Positions 1 through 6,313 of a stretch of 9,363 bases of DNA are shown here, in pieces. A model generated the notes under the pieces. It was not told where the DNA came from, made no database searches, and saw only the letters and a list, made by a program, of their open reading frames with translations. This DNA comes from an uncultured Streptococcus sp. (GTDB lineage Bacteria > Bacillota > Bacilli > Lactobacillales > Streptococcaceae). The stretch spans positions 1-9,363 of the forward strand of contig NZ_CAUFJQ010000077.1 in NCBI RefSeq assembly GCF_959025735.1, given 5' to 3'. Position numbers and translations under genes: made by a program. Every line of letters begins with the position of its first letter. Position 1 is the first letter of the stretch.

Positions 1-51
1 GGTCAGGAAATTTTTAGGAAATGGAGGAGCAAGATGGAAAAGGGAGTGTAA
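1..51 (+). CDS. C-terminal tail of a gene truncated by the window edge (unidentified)
   Basis: Frame 1 from the first base is open for 16 codons and ends in a double stop (TAA TAA at 49-54). The tail reads GQEIFRKWRSKMEKGV, a basic amphipathic end typical of many cytoplasmic proteins. Frame 3 on this strand closes at once. Frame 2 stays open but runs into the repeat, which makes it less likely. A terminator-like hairpin starts 11 nt after the stop, which fits the end of a plus-strand gene converging on mntH. The fragment is too short to assign a family, so this is an inference from the open frame and the position of the hairpin. Confidence 0.45.
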   Translation, partial: GQEIFRKWRSKMEKGV

Positions 52-61
52 TAAACCAAAA

Positions 62-87
62 GAGGCTGGGACAAAAGTCCTAGCCTC
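62..87. terminator. Bidirectional terminator hairpin between the left-edge gene and mntH (HP3 of copy A)
   Basis: The arms GAGGCTGGGAC and GTCCTAGCCTC flank an AAAA loop. In plus-strand RNA all 11 positions pair, one as G-U, but the T-tract downstream is interrupted (TCAATTATTTTT). In minus-strand RNA there is one A-C mismatch, followed by TTTTGGTTTATT. It probably ends both the left-edge gene and mntH, which converge here. Efficiency in either direction cannot be judged from sequence alone. Confidence 0.65.
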
Positions 88-236
88 TCAATTATTTTTG
101 GATTGTCGAGCAAGACGCAGTGGTTGAGTGGGCTCTACTACGCTGATTTCATCAGCTTATACAGCCCTACTCAACTGTGCGGAGGTGGGACGACGAAATC
201 GAATTCTAACGAATTACCGATTTCTGTCCCACTCTC
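62..236 (-). repeat. 175-bp structured intergenic repeat, copy A (inverted relative to copy B)
   Basis: Read on the minus strand, this element starts 3 nt after the mntH stop codon. It matches the plus-strand element at 6771-6945 over its whole 175-nt length without indels and with five substitutions by eye. It contains three stem-loops. HP1 (185-232) has outer arms GTGGGAC/GTCCCAC with nested AAATCG/CGATTT and AATTC/GAATT arms. HP2 (123-175) has outer arms GTTGAGT/ACTCAAC, then GGGCT/AGCCC, and an inner GCTGAT-gaa-ATCAGC hairpin. HP3 (62-87) is terminator-like. It has no coding capacity of its own, no transposase and no obvious target-site duplication. I do not recognise it as BOX, RUP or SPRITE from memory. 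It could be a non-autonomous mobile element (MITE-like), a repeated terminator/3'UTR cassette, or a structured RNA. Confidence 0.9.
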
Positions 237-239
237 TCT

Positions 240-1586
240 TTATTTGATAAAAGTTGTCACGATCAAATTGAAATTTAAGATAGTTAAGACAATCGCAACG
301 AGATAGCCTAAGAAAGTATTCCATTTCGCATTGACATGTTCTCCCATGATTTCCTTGTTGGAGGTGAAATAAACCAGAGGGAAGATGGAGAATGGAAGAG
401 CCGCTGATAGGAAGACTTGAGAGTAGACTAGAAGGTCGTCGAGGACATGTTCCTGATCTCCAAATAAGATTGCAACGATGATGACAGGAAGAAGGGCAAT
501 GATCCGAGTCATGAGACGAACGACCCATTGTGGCAGGCGGAATCGTAAGAAACCTTCCATAACGATTTGACCGGTTAGGGTCCCGGTAATGGTTGAATTT
601 TGACCACTGGCTAACAAAGCGATGGCAAAGAGGGTGGACAAGAAGGGACTAGCGATAGCGCCGGCAATATGGTTATCCTTGAGGGCGTTGTACATGCTAG
701 AGAAAGCACCGATCTTATCTCCATGACCAAAGAAGAGGGCCGCTCCAAGAATCAAGAGGAGGGAGTTGACGACGAAAGCCAAACTCAATTCAATATTTGA
801 ATCCCAGGTCATAAAGCGCACTGCCCGTTTGATATCTGCGGGATCCTTGTAATCGACTTTTCGCGTTTGCGAAATAGAAGAGTGGAGATAGAGGTTGTGG
901 GGCATTACGGTTGCCCCGATAATTCCAAGCGCCAAGGTTAAGGCTTCATTTCCTTTTGGAAGTCCAATTCCTAGCACCTCTTTTTGAGGGAGGAAGCCAG
1001 CGAAGATTCCTCCGATATCTGGTTTCGATAGGAAAACCAGATAGCCAAAAATTGCAAGGATCGTGAGGATCAAGGTTGAAACGATGGCCTCGATCTTTCG
1101 AAATCCTAGATGCATGAGTCCCAGTAATAGAAAGACATCAAAGATAGTGATCAGGATAGAAAAGAGCAAGGGCCAACCAAAAAGAAGGTGGAGGGCAATC
1201 CCTGATCCGATGACTTCTGCTAAATCTGTCGCCATCAAGGCAAGCTCGATCACAATCCAAAGGGTATAGCGAAGCCATTTTGGTAAATGATGGGCGGTTG
1301 TTTGGGCCAGATCCTTACGATGGACAATCCCTAGTTTACCAGCCATTTGTTGCAATTGCATGGCGATTAAAGACGAGAGAAGAACCACTGATAAGAGGAG
1401 GTAGCGGTATTGGGCCCCTCCGACGACACTGGTAATCCAGTTTCCCGGATCCATATAGCCGACAGCTACTAGACTTCCAGGCCCCGAAAAGAGCAGAAGA
1501 GTCTTCCAAAAAGGGATCCCTTTTGGCACGTCAATAGATTGGTTGATTTCTTGAAGTGATTTCCTTTCAAACTGTTGTAAACTCAC
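240..1586 (-). CDS. mntH: Nramp-family Mn2+/divalent metal:proton symporter
   Basis: The product is a 448-residue inner-membrane transporter that imports Mn2+ (and possibly Fe2+) with protons. The Nramp hallmarks are present, numbered from the GTG start: DPGN at 46-49 in the unwound part of TM1, A225-x-x-M228 followed by PHN in TM6 (metal ligands Asp46, Asn49 and Met228 by family analogy), and the conserved transport motif GQNSTITGTLTG at 328-339. About 11 hydrophobic segments span roughly residues 30-445, as usual for the family. The frame is open up to an ATG at 1655, but I prefer the GTG at 1584-1586. It has an AAAGAAGG site 6 nt upstream, whereas an extended -10 box (TGCTATAAT) lies inside the longer reading and would make that ATG untranscribed. 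The gene is monocistronic, divergent from the ABC operon and followed 3 nt after its stop by repeat copy A. In streptococci manganese import supports oxidative stress tolerance. The family is certain and metal preference is inferred. Confidence 0.93.
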   Translation of the reverse strand: MSLQQFERKSLQEINQSIDVPKGIPFWKTLLLFSGPGSLVAVGYMDPGNWITSVVGGAQYRYLLLSVVLLSSLIAMQLQQMAGKLGIVHRKDLAQTTAHHLPKWLRYTLWIVIELALMATDLAEVIGSGIALHLLFGWPLLFSILITIFDVFLLLGLMHLGFRKIEAIVSTLILTILAIFGYLVFLSKPDIGGIFAGFLPQKEVLGIGLPKGNEALTLALGIIGATVMPHNLYLHSSISQTRKVDYKDPADIKRAVRFMTWDSNIELSLAFVVNSLLLILGAALFFGHGDKIGAFSSMYNALKDNHIAGAIASPFLSTLFAIALLASGQNSTITGTLTGQIVMEGFLRFRLPQWVVRLMTRIIALLPVIIVAILFGDQEHVLDDLLVYSQVFLSAALPFSIFPLVYFTSNKEIMGEHVNAKWNTFLGYLVAIVLTILNFNLIVTTFIK

Positions 1587-1592
1587 AATGAG

Positions 1593-1600
1593 CCTTCTTT
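1593..1600 (-). promoter_or_regulatory. Ribosome binding site that decides the mntH GTG start
   Basis: AAAGAAGG on the minus strand lies 6 nt before the GTG at 1586-1584. The upstream ATG at 1655-1653 has only weak purine context (TTATC before the ATG) and no comparable site. This site is the main reason for choosing the shorter MntH. Confidence 0.75.
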
Positions 1601-1626
1601 CTAAGAATAATTCAAATTTGTCTCTA

Positions 1627-1655
1627 ATTATAGCATAAAATTTATAATCCTTCAT
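1627..1655 (-). promoter_or_regulatory. mntH promoter (extended -10)
   Basis: The minus strand carries TGC-TATAAT with the -10 hexamer at 1632-1627 and the TG extension at 1635-1634. The best -35 at 17-nt spacing is the weak ATGAAG at 1655-1650, consistent with reliance on the extended -10. Transcription would start near 1620, giving a leader of about 34 nt that leaves no room for a Mn riboswitch. AT-rich imperfect dyads surround the -10 (ATTATA at 1647-1642 facing TATAAT at 1632-1627), but I cannot assign an MntR/ScaR- or PerR-type operator. Confidence 0.65.
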
Positions 1656-1696
1656 GATAATTTAGGATAACCTTGTTTTCTACTACCTCGATTTCT

Positions 1697-1724
1697 TTGT
1701 AATCTATCAGAAAAGGACTATAAT
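1697..1724 (+). promoter_or_regulatory. Promoter of the ABC transporter operon
   Basis: The -10 is TATAAT at 1719-1724. A -35 of TTGTAA at 1697-1702 (4 of 6 consensus bases) sits at 16-nt spacing. Transcription would start about 1731, with a short leader to the AGGGAGGAGAGGA ribosome binding site at 1741-1753. A 5-bp dyad CTATC (1704-1708)/GATAG (1728-1732) brackets the -10 and could be a repressor site or chance. Confidence 0.6.
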
Positions 1725-1754
1725 ATAGATAGGAAGTCGGAGGGAGGAGAGGAA

Positions 1755-2456
1755 ATGGCCTACATCGAAATGCAGCACTGTTACAAGCGCTATACGAGTG
1801 GAGAGACAGAGATTTTCGCTAACCGGGATGTTTCCTTTGAGATTGAAAAAGGCGAGTTGGTCATTATTTTGGGAGCATCAGGAGCTGGAAAATCAACGGT
1901 TCTCAATATCTTAGGGGGGATGGACACCAATGACGAGGGTCAGGTTCTAATTGATGGAGTGGATATTGCAAAACTCAATGCTCATCAACGGACGGATTAT
2001 CGACGAGATGATGTTGGTTTTGTCTTTCAATTTTATAATCTGGTCCCTAATTTGACAGCTAAGGAGAATGTTGAGTTGGCTTCAGAAATTGTTTCTGATG
2101 CTCTAGATCCGGAAGCTGTTTTAAAAGAAGTAGGACTTGGCAATCGTCTTGATAATTTTCCTGCCCAATTGTCAGGGGGAGAGCAACAACGGGTGGCGAT
2201 CGCTCGGGCAGTGGCTAAAAACCCTAAAATTCTCCTTTGTGATGAGCCAACGGGAGCCTTGGATTACCAGACGGGTAAGCAAGTATTGGGGATTTTACAG
2301 GATATGTCTCGAAAAAAGGGAGCGACGGTCATCATCGTAACCCATAATGGTGCCCTAGCTCCGATTGCAGACCGTGTGATTCGCATGCATGATGCCAAGG
2401 TCAAGTCGGTAGAAATCAATGAGCTTCCTCAAGATATTGCTAAGCTAGAATATTAG
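1755..2456 (+). CDS. ABC transporter ATP-binding protein, MacB/LolD-like (partner of FtsX-type permease)
   Basis: This 233-residue cytoplasmic ATPase should power the permease encoded 13 nt downstream. All nucleotide-binding motifs are intact: Walker A GASGAGKST (40-48), Q-loop Gln92 in FVFQFYNLVP, signature LSGGEQQR (139-146), Walker B ILLCDEP with Asp163 and catalytic Glu164, D-loop GALD (167-170) and switch His197. The FQFYNLVPNLTAKENVE stretch and DEPTGALD are typical of the LolD/MacB/FtsE-like branch that works with FtsX-domain permeases as exporters or mechanotransmitters, not as importers. It has a strong ribosome binding site and is first in a two-gene operon. No membrane fusion protein, two-component system or substrate gene is adjacent, so the substrate is unknown. 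Family and partnership are secure. Confidence 0.95.
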   Translation: MAYIEMQHCYKRYTSGETEIFANRDVSFEIEKGELVIILGASGAGKSTVLNILGGMDTNDEGQVLIDGVDIAKLNAHQRTDYRRDDVGFVFQFYNLVPNLTAKENVELASEIVSDALDPEAVLKEVGLGNRLDNFPAQLSGGEQQRVAIARAVAKNPKILLCDEPTGALDYQTGKQVLGILQDMSRKKGATVIIVTHNGALAPIADRVIRMHDAKVKSVEINELPQDIAKLEY

Positions 2457-2469
2457 AAGAGGTGGTAGC

Positions 2470-5193
2470 ATGAAACGAAAAGTCTATTGGAAGGATCTAT
2501 TTGCTTCCTTTACACATTCAAAAGGACGTTTTCTCTCCATCTTAACCTTGATGTTGTTGGGAAGCTTGGCCTTGATAGGCCTAAAGGTGACCACTCCAAA
2601 TATGCACCGAACGGCTAACCAGTTTATTCAGCAACAAAAGATGCTAGATCTTGCTGTCATGGGGGACTTGGGATTAGACCAGGCAGACCAAGAGGAGCTT
2701 TTAGGAGTCAAAGGGGCGCGTGTCGAATTTGGTTCACTGCTGGATTTGACAGTGAAAGGAACAGGAGAGGCAATTCGACTTTTTTCTGCCCCAAAGAGCC
2801 TTTCTTCTTTTCGTGTGACCAAGGGGCGCCTGCCCCAAAAAGAAGGGGAACTGGCCCTAGCAAGTTTTTGGGAGGATCGCTATCAGATAAGGGATACCCT
2901 CACACTTGAAGAAAATGCTGGAACGCGCTCTAGTTTAAAGCGAAAGCAATTCACCATTGTTGGTTTTGTTCAATCCTCTGAGATGTGGTCTCAAAAGAAT
3001 TTAGGCACTGCCATGAGTGGCAGTGGAAATCTAGATGCCTATGCACTAGTTTCAAAAGAGGTCTTTACGACTAAACTTCCCGCGATGGCGCGGATCCAGT
3101 TTGATGATCTGAAGTCTTTAGATTCTTTTTCGCAAGTCTACCAAAAACGGCTCGAAGCTCATCAAGAAGAGTTAGAAAAACTTTTGAAAGATAATGGAAA
3201 GGCCCGCTATCAAAGACTCAAGCAGGAGGCGGATGGACAGATTCAAAAAGGCCAGAAAGAACTCAGTCGTGCCAAGGAAACACTCCAGTCAGCCAAGAGT
3301 CAGATCGATCAGGCTCAAAAACAATTAGAGTTGCAGGAGGCCCAGTTCAAAAAATTAGCTTCCTTTCTGCCAGCTAAAGAGCAAGTAGCCAGTCAAGAAA
3401 AGCTCCATCAAGCTCAAGAACAACTGGATCAGAAAAAGAAGGACTGGACTGCAGGTGAAACGGAGCTCGCAAAAAAAGAGGAGGAGCTGAAAAAAGCGCA
3501 AAGGGAGCGAGATCAGCTGGAAATTCCAACTTATCATGTCTATGACCGCAAGACCATGCCAGGTGGACAAGGTTACTTGATGTATAGCAATGCCAGTAGT
3601 AGTATCTCTGCTGTTGGAAATATTTTTCCGGTCGTTCTTTATCTGGTAGCAGCCATGGTGACCTTTACCACGATGACCCGCTTTGTCGATGAAGAGCGAA
3701 CCAATGCAGGGATATTTAAGGCGCTGGGCTATCGTACCAGGGACATCATTCTCAAATTTGTCCTCTATGGATTCTTTGCAGGGACGATCGGTACCCTTCT
3801 AGGAACCTTGCTGGGCCATTATTTCCTATCGGGGATCATTTCCAACATTATTACGCAAGGGATGGTGATTGGAGAGAGCAGAGAGTATTTTTATGGGGAT
3901 ATGACTCTGATTGCGCTCGGACTGTCTTTCGTTGCGAGTGTGCTTCCGGCTTACTGGGTTTCGCGTAAGGAATTAAAAGAAGAAGCTAATCTTTTATTGC
4001 TTCCTAAACCACCGGTATCTGGTTCGAAGATTTTCCTGGAGCGTCTCCATTTTATTTGGAAACGTCTGAGTTTCACCCACAAGGTCACTGCTCGTAATCT
4101 CTTTCGTTACAAACAACGGATGCTGATGACCATATTTGGAGTGGCAGGTTCTGTTGCTCTTCTCTTCGCAGGGCTAGGGATTCAATCTTCTGTAGGAGGG
4201 GTTCCCAAACGCCAATTTCAAGAGATCCTATCATATGAGTTGATTGTAGCCAAAAAAACGAATGCATCAAGCCAAGAAAGCAAGGAATTAACCAATCGTC
4301 TGGAAAAATCAGATATCAAAGATTATCGACCGATCTATAGTAAGGTCATCGAAGCATCTTTAAAGGGTGGACGCGACAAGCAGACCATTACGATGATGGT
4401 AACGGATCGTACAGATTTTTCTCCCTTTGTCAGCCTGCGTTCTCTCAAGCAGGAAGAGTCCTTGTCTCTCAAGAAAGGGGTCATCATCAGTAGTAAGCTA
4501 GCACAACTAGCCCAGGTTACAGTCGGTGATCGACTGACCTTAGATGGCCATACTTTTAAGGTAGCAGGGATCACTGAAAATTATGTCGGCCATTTTGTCT
4601 ATATGGATCAGGCAAGTTACCAAAAGATCTACGGAAAGCGGACTTCAGCAAATAGCTATTTGGTGCAGTTGAAAAATCCTTCTACACGACAAGTGCAGGC
4701 TATTAGTCGGGATATGATGGCACTTGCAGCTGTGAAGGCGGTTAGTCAGAATGCTTCGATGATTTCCCTCTTTAATTCAGTTGCCAAATCCTTGGACACC
4801 ACTATGATGATTCTAGTAGTCGTATCGATCTTGCTAGCCATCGTGATCTTGTATAATTTAACCAATATCAATGTGGCGGAGCGGATCCGGGAATTATCGA
4901 CCATTAAGGTCTTAGGATTCCATAATAAGGAAGTGACGCTCTATATTTACCGCGAAACCATCTTATTGTCTATCATAGGGATCCTCATGGGATTAGTGGG
5001 TGGTTATTATCTTCATCAATTCCTCATTGCCATGATTGCACCAGATGCCATTCTCTTTTACCCTAAAGTAGGACTTGGCGTTTTCCTATTTCCTGTCGGA
5101 GGAATGATCCATCTCTTGATCCTGTTAGGAATTTATGTTGACCATTATCTTCGAAAAGTAGACATGCTCGAAGCCCTCAAATCAGTAGACTAA
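2470..5193 (+). CDS. Large FtsX-domain ABC permease with extracytoplasmic coiled coil
   Basis: This 907-residue membrane protein has duplicated FtsX-like halves. The segments I can place are TM1 (about 20-40), a long extracytoplasmic region (41-379), three TMs (about 380-402, 427-450, 475-497), TM5 (about 552-572), a second extracytoplasmic domain (573-777), and three TMs (about 778-797, 830-848, 868-893). The cytoplasmic coupling motifs after the first TM of each bundle repeat: TNAGIFKALGYRTRDI (411-426) and IRELSTIKVLGFHNKEV (806-822). Residues about 215-350 are rich in Gln, Lys, Glu and Ala, with heptad-like spacing broken near Pro301, which predicts a coiled-coil hairpin outside the membrane. 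It starts 13 nt after the ATPase stop with an AAGAGGTGG site. MacB-type permeases move lipids or peptides or transmit force to cell-wall hydrolases, and the coiled coil recalls the PcsB-FtsX logic with the coil built in. The substrate is unknown and the envelope role is inferred. Confidence 0.93.
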   Translation: MKRKVYWKDLFASFTHSKGRFLSILTLMLLGSLALIGLKVTTPNMHRTANQFIQQQKMLDLAVMGDLGLDQADQEELLGVKGARVEFGSLLDLTVKGTGEAIRLFSAPKSLSSFRVTKGRLPQKEGELALASFWEDRYQIRDTLTLEENAGTRSSLKRKQFTIVGFVQSSEMWSQKNLGTAMSGSGNLDAYALVSKEVFTTKLPAMARIQFDDLKSLDSFSQVYQKRLEAHQEELEKLLKDNGKARYQRLKQEADGQIQKGQKELSRAKETLQSAKSQIDQAQKQLELQEAQFKKLASFLPAKEQVASQEKLHQAQEQLDQKKKDWTAGETELAKKEEELKKAQRERDQLEIPTYHVYDRKTMPGGQGYLMYSNASSSISAVGNIFPVVLYLVAAMVTFTTMTRFVDEERTNAGIFKALGYRTRDIILKFVLYGFFAGTIGTLLGTLLGHYFLSGIISNIITQGMVIGESREYFYGDMTLIALGLSFVASVLPAYWVSRKELKEEANLLLLPKPPVSGSKIFLERLHFIWKRLSFTHKVTARNLFRYKQRMLMTIFGVAGSVALLFAGLGIQSSVGGVPKRQFQEILSYELIVAKKTNASSQESKELTNRLEKSDIKDYRPIYSKVIEASLKGGRDKQTITMMVTDRTDFSPFVSLRSLKQEESLSLKKGVIISSKLAQLAQVTVGDRLTLDGHTFKVAGITENYVGHFVYMDQASYQKIYGKRTSANSYLVQLKNPSTRQVQAISRDMMALAAVKAVSQNASMISLFNSVAKSLDTTMMILVVVSILLAIVILYNLTNINVAERIRELSTIKVLGFHNKEVTLYIYRETILLSIIGILMGLVGGYYLHQFLIAMIAPDAILFYPKVGLGVFLFPVGGMIHLLILLGIYVDHYLRKVDMLEALKSVD

Positions 5194-5294
5194 GATACAA
5201 AGCCGTTAAGCAACTCTTTGGAAAAAGATAAATCCAACGACGAAGCGTCCGCTTCTAGCCTGTGTTTTCATTTCTGGTAGCATGGAATGTTCAT

Positions 5295-5323
5295 AAAACT
5301 TTCACCTTTGGGTGGAAGTTTTT
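5295..5323 (+). terminator. Intrinsic terminator of the ABC operon
   Basis: AAAACTTTCACC (5295-5306) pairs with GGTGGAAGTTTT (5311-5322) over 12 positions, one of them G-U, around a 4-nt TTTG loop. A T-run at 5319-5323 and further pyrimidines follow. It lies 101 nt past the permease stop. The 3' arm occupies the place where the -35 box of the next gene would fall, so termination and initiation are packed together. Confidence 0.8.
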
Positions 5324-5331
5324 CTTCTCTT

Positions 5332-5340
5332 TGTTATAAT
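5332..5340 (+). promoter_or_regulatory. Extended -10 promoter of the metallophosphoesterase gene
   Basis: TGT-TATAAT at 5332-5340 is a consensus extended -10. No good -35 is present 16-18 nt upstream (GTGGAA or GGTGGA, inside the terminator arm). Transcription would start near 5347, leaving a very short leader of about 12 nt that includes the end of the AGAAGGAG site (5345-5352). A start that close to the Shine-Dalgarno sequence could trim it and affect translation. Confidence 0.6.
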
Positions 5341-5344
5341 GGAG

Positions 5345-5352
5345 AGAAGGAG
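5345..5352 (+). promoter_or_regulatory. Ribosome binding site fixing the phosphoesterase start
   Basis: AGAAGGAG lies 6 nt before the ATG at 5359, and the protein then begins directly with the beta-strand leading into the SDIHGN metal motif. This supports the shorter start over the ATG at 5287. Confidence 0.8.
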
Positions 5353-5358
5353 AAGATC

Positions 5359-6213
5359 ATGACTAAAATTGCTTTACTTTCAGATATTCATGGAAATACG
5401 ACAGCATTGGAAGCTGTCCTAGAGGATAGTCGAAAAGCCAAGGTGGATGAATATTGGCTCTTAGGAGATAGTTTGATGCCTGGGACAGGGAGACGGGCCC
5501 TCTTGGAGCTGTTAGAGGAGTTACCGATTACGGTCAAAGTCCTTGGAAACTGGGAAGATAGTCTTTGGCGGGCCATGAGGGGGATGTTGGATGAGACCAG
5601 ACCCAGTCATCGCTACCTCATGCGCCAGTGTCAATATATTCTTGAAGAAATCACACCCCAGGAAATTGAAGCTATGCAGGAAATGCCCATGCAGGTCCAT
5701 AGAGAAATCGCAGGTTTAAAGATCGGTATTACCCACCACTTACCCGATAAGAATTGGGGTCGCGAATTGATCCACATTGGTGACCAGAAGGATTTTGACC
5801 GCTTGGTGACAAACCCGTCTTGTGATATCGCAGTCTACGGACACATTCACCAGCAGTTTTTCCGCTACGGGACAGGAGGAGAACTGATTATCAATCCTGG
5901 ATCGATCGGTCAACCTTTCTTTTTGGAAAAGAATCTTCGCAAGGACCTTCGGGCCATGTATGCTATTCTTGAATTTGATCAAATGGGGCTAAAAGATGTA
6001 GATTTTAGACGGGTGGATTATGATGTCCAAAAAGAACTGCAACTCGCAAAAGATCTCCATCTTCCTTATTACCAAGTGTATTATGAAAGTTTGGTCAATG
6101 GCATTCATCATACCCACAATCATGAGCTTCTTCATGAGATTGAACAGAGAGAAGGTCATGATCGAGAAATCGATGCTTGGCTAGAGGACTTCTTTCAACA
6201 GTGTAACTATTGA
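5359..6213 (+). CDS. Calcineurin-like metallophosphoesterase (YfcE/Metallophos_2 type)
   Basis: This 284-residue cytoplasmic enzyme is predicted to hydrolyse phosphomono- or diesters with a dinuclear metal centre. The family motifs appear in order: SDIHGN (Asp9, His11), LLGDSLMPG (Asp37), GNWE (Asn64), THH (His126-127), GHIHQ (His162, His164) and NPGSIG (179-184). A C-terminal stretch beyond the core (about 210-284) includes a His cluster at 250-259. I have the impression that this tail is a subfamily feature of Firmicutes proteins and not a fusion. The start is the ATG at 5359, 6 nt after AGAAGGAG. The reading frame extends upstream to an ATG at 5287, but that would translate the terminator and promoter. 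Its own promoter and terminator context indicate separate transcription, and the next gene's -35 overlaps its stop. The substrate cannot be told from sequence. Confidence 0.92.
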   Translation: MTKIALLSDIHGNTTALEAVLEDSRKAKVDEYWLLGDSLMPGTGRRALLELLEELPITVKVLGNWEDSLWRAMRGMLDETRPSHRYLMRQCQYILEEITPQEIEAMQEMPMQVHREIAGLKIGITHHLPDKNWGRELIHIGDQKDFDRLVTNPSCDIAVYGHIHQQFFRYGTGGELIINPGSIGQPFFLEKNLRKDLRAMYAILEFDQMGLKDVDFRRVDYDVQKELQLAKDLHLPYYQVYYESLVNGIHHTHNHELLHEIEQREGHDREIDAWLEDFFQQCNY

Positions 6214-6237
6214 CATTACAACTAAAAAGAGTATAAT
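6210..6237 (+). promoter_or_regulatory. Consensus sigma-70-type promoter of the Rrf2 regulator gene
   Basis: A perfect -35 TTGACA (6210-6215) and a perfect -10 TATAAT (6232-6237) are 16 nt apart. The -35 contains the TGA stop codon of the phosphoesterase gene (6211-6213). Transcription should start near 6244, giving a leader of about 70 nt. An imperfect dyad around the -35 (GTGTAA at 6201-6206, TTACAA at 6216-6221) is a possible autoregulatory operator, as Rrf2 proteins often repress their own genes. That assignment is speculative. Confidence 0.85.
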
Positions 6238-6298
6238 AGGAATAACGAAAGTCGTCCCTTGACGGTTGTTCAATAGACTCTACCTTCAAAAACGGGTA

Positions 6299-6306
6299 GA
6301 AAGGAG
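6299..6306 (+). promoter_or_regulatory. Ribosome binding site of the Rrf2 gene, abutted by a small hairpin
   Basis: GAAAGGAG lies 7 nt before the ATG at 6314. A 5-bp stem CTACC (6280-6284)/GGTAG (6295-6299) with a 10-nt loop ends exactly where the site begins. It may only space the site, and sequestration is not evident. Confidence 0.7.
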
Positions 6307-6313
6307 TGAAGTT

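Noticed and set aside
103..306. 67-codon plus-strand ORF across repeat copy A into the end of mntH
   Set aside because: It consists of palindromic repeat sequence plus antisense mntH, has no ribosome binding site and resembles no protein family I know.
214..528. 104-codon minus-strand ORF overlapping mntH in another frame
   Set aside because: It is out of frame inside a clear Nramp gene, with low-complexity Ser/His/Leu/Arg composition typical of shadow frames.
1587..1660. Manganese riboswitch (yybP-ykoY type) or PerR box upstream of mntH
   Set aside because: The predicted leader is only about 34 nt, too short for the riboswitch. The AT-rich dyads near the -10 match a PerR box too poorly to call.
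5287..5358. Upstream in-frame extension of the phosphoesterase (24 residues)
   Set aside because: It would translate through the terminator stem and the TGTTATAAT promoter. The ATG at 5359 has a proper ribosome binding site.
6258..6290. Second promoter (TTGACG at 6258) in the Rrf2 leader
   Set aside because: No acceptable -10 exists 16-18 nt downstream (TACCTT-like only), and the upstream promoter is perfect.
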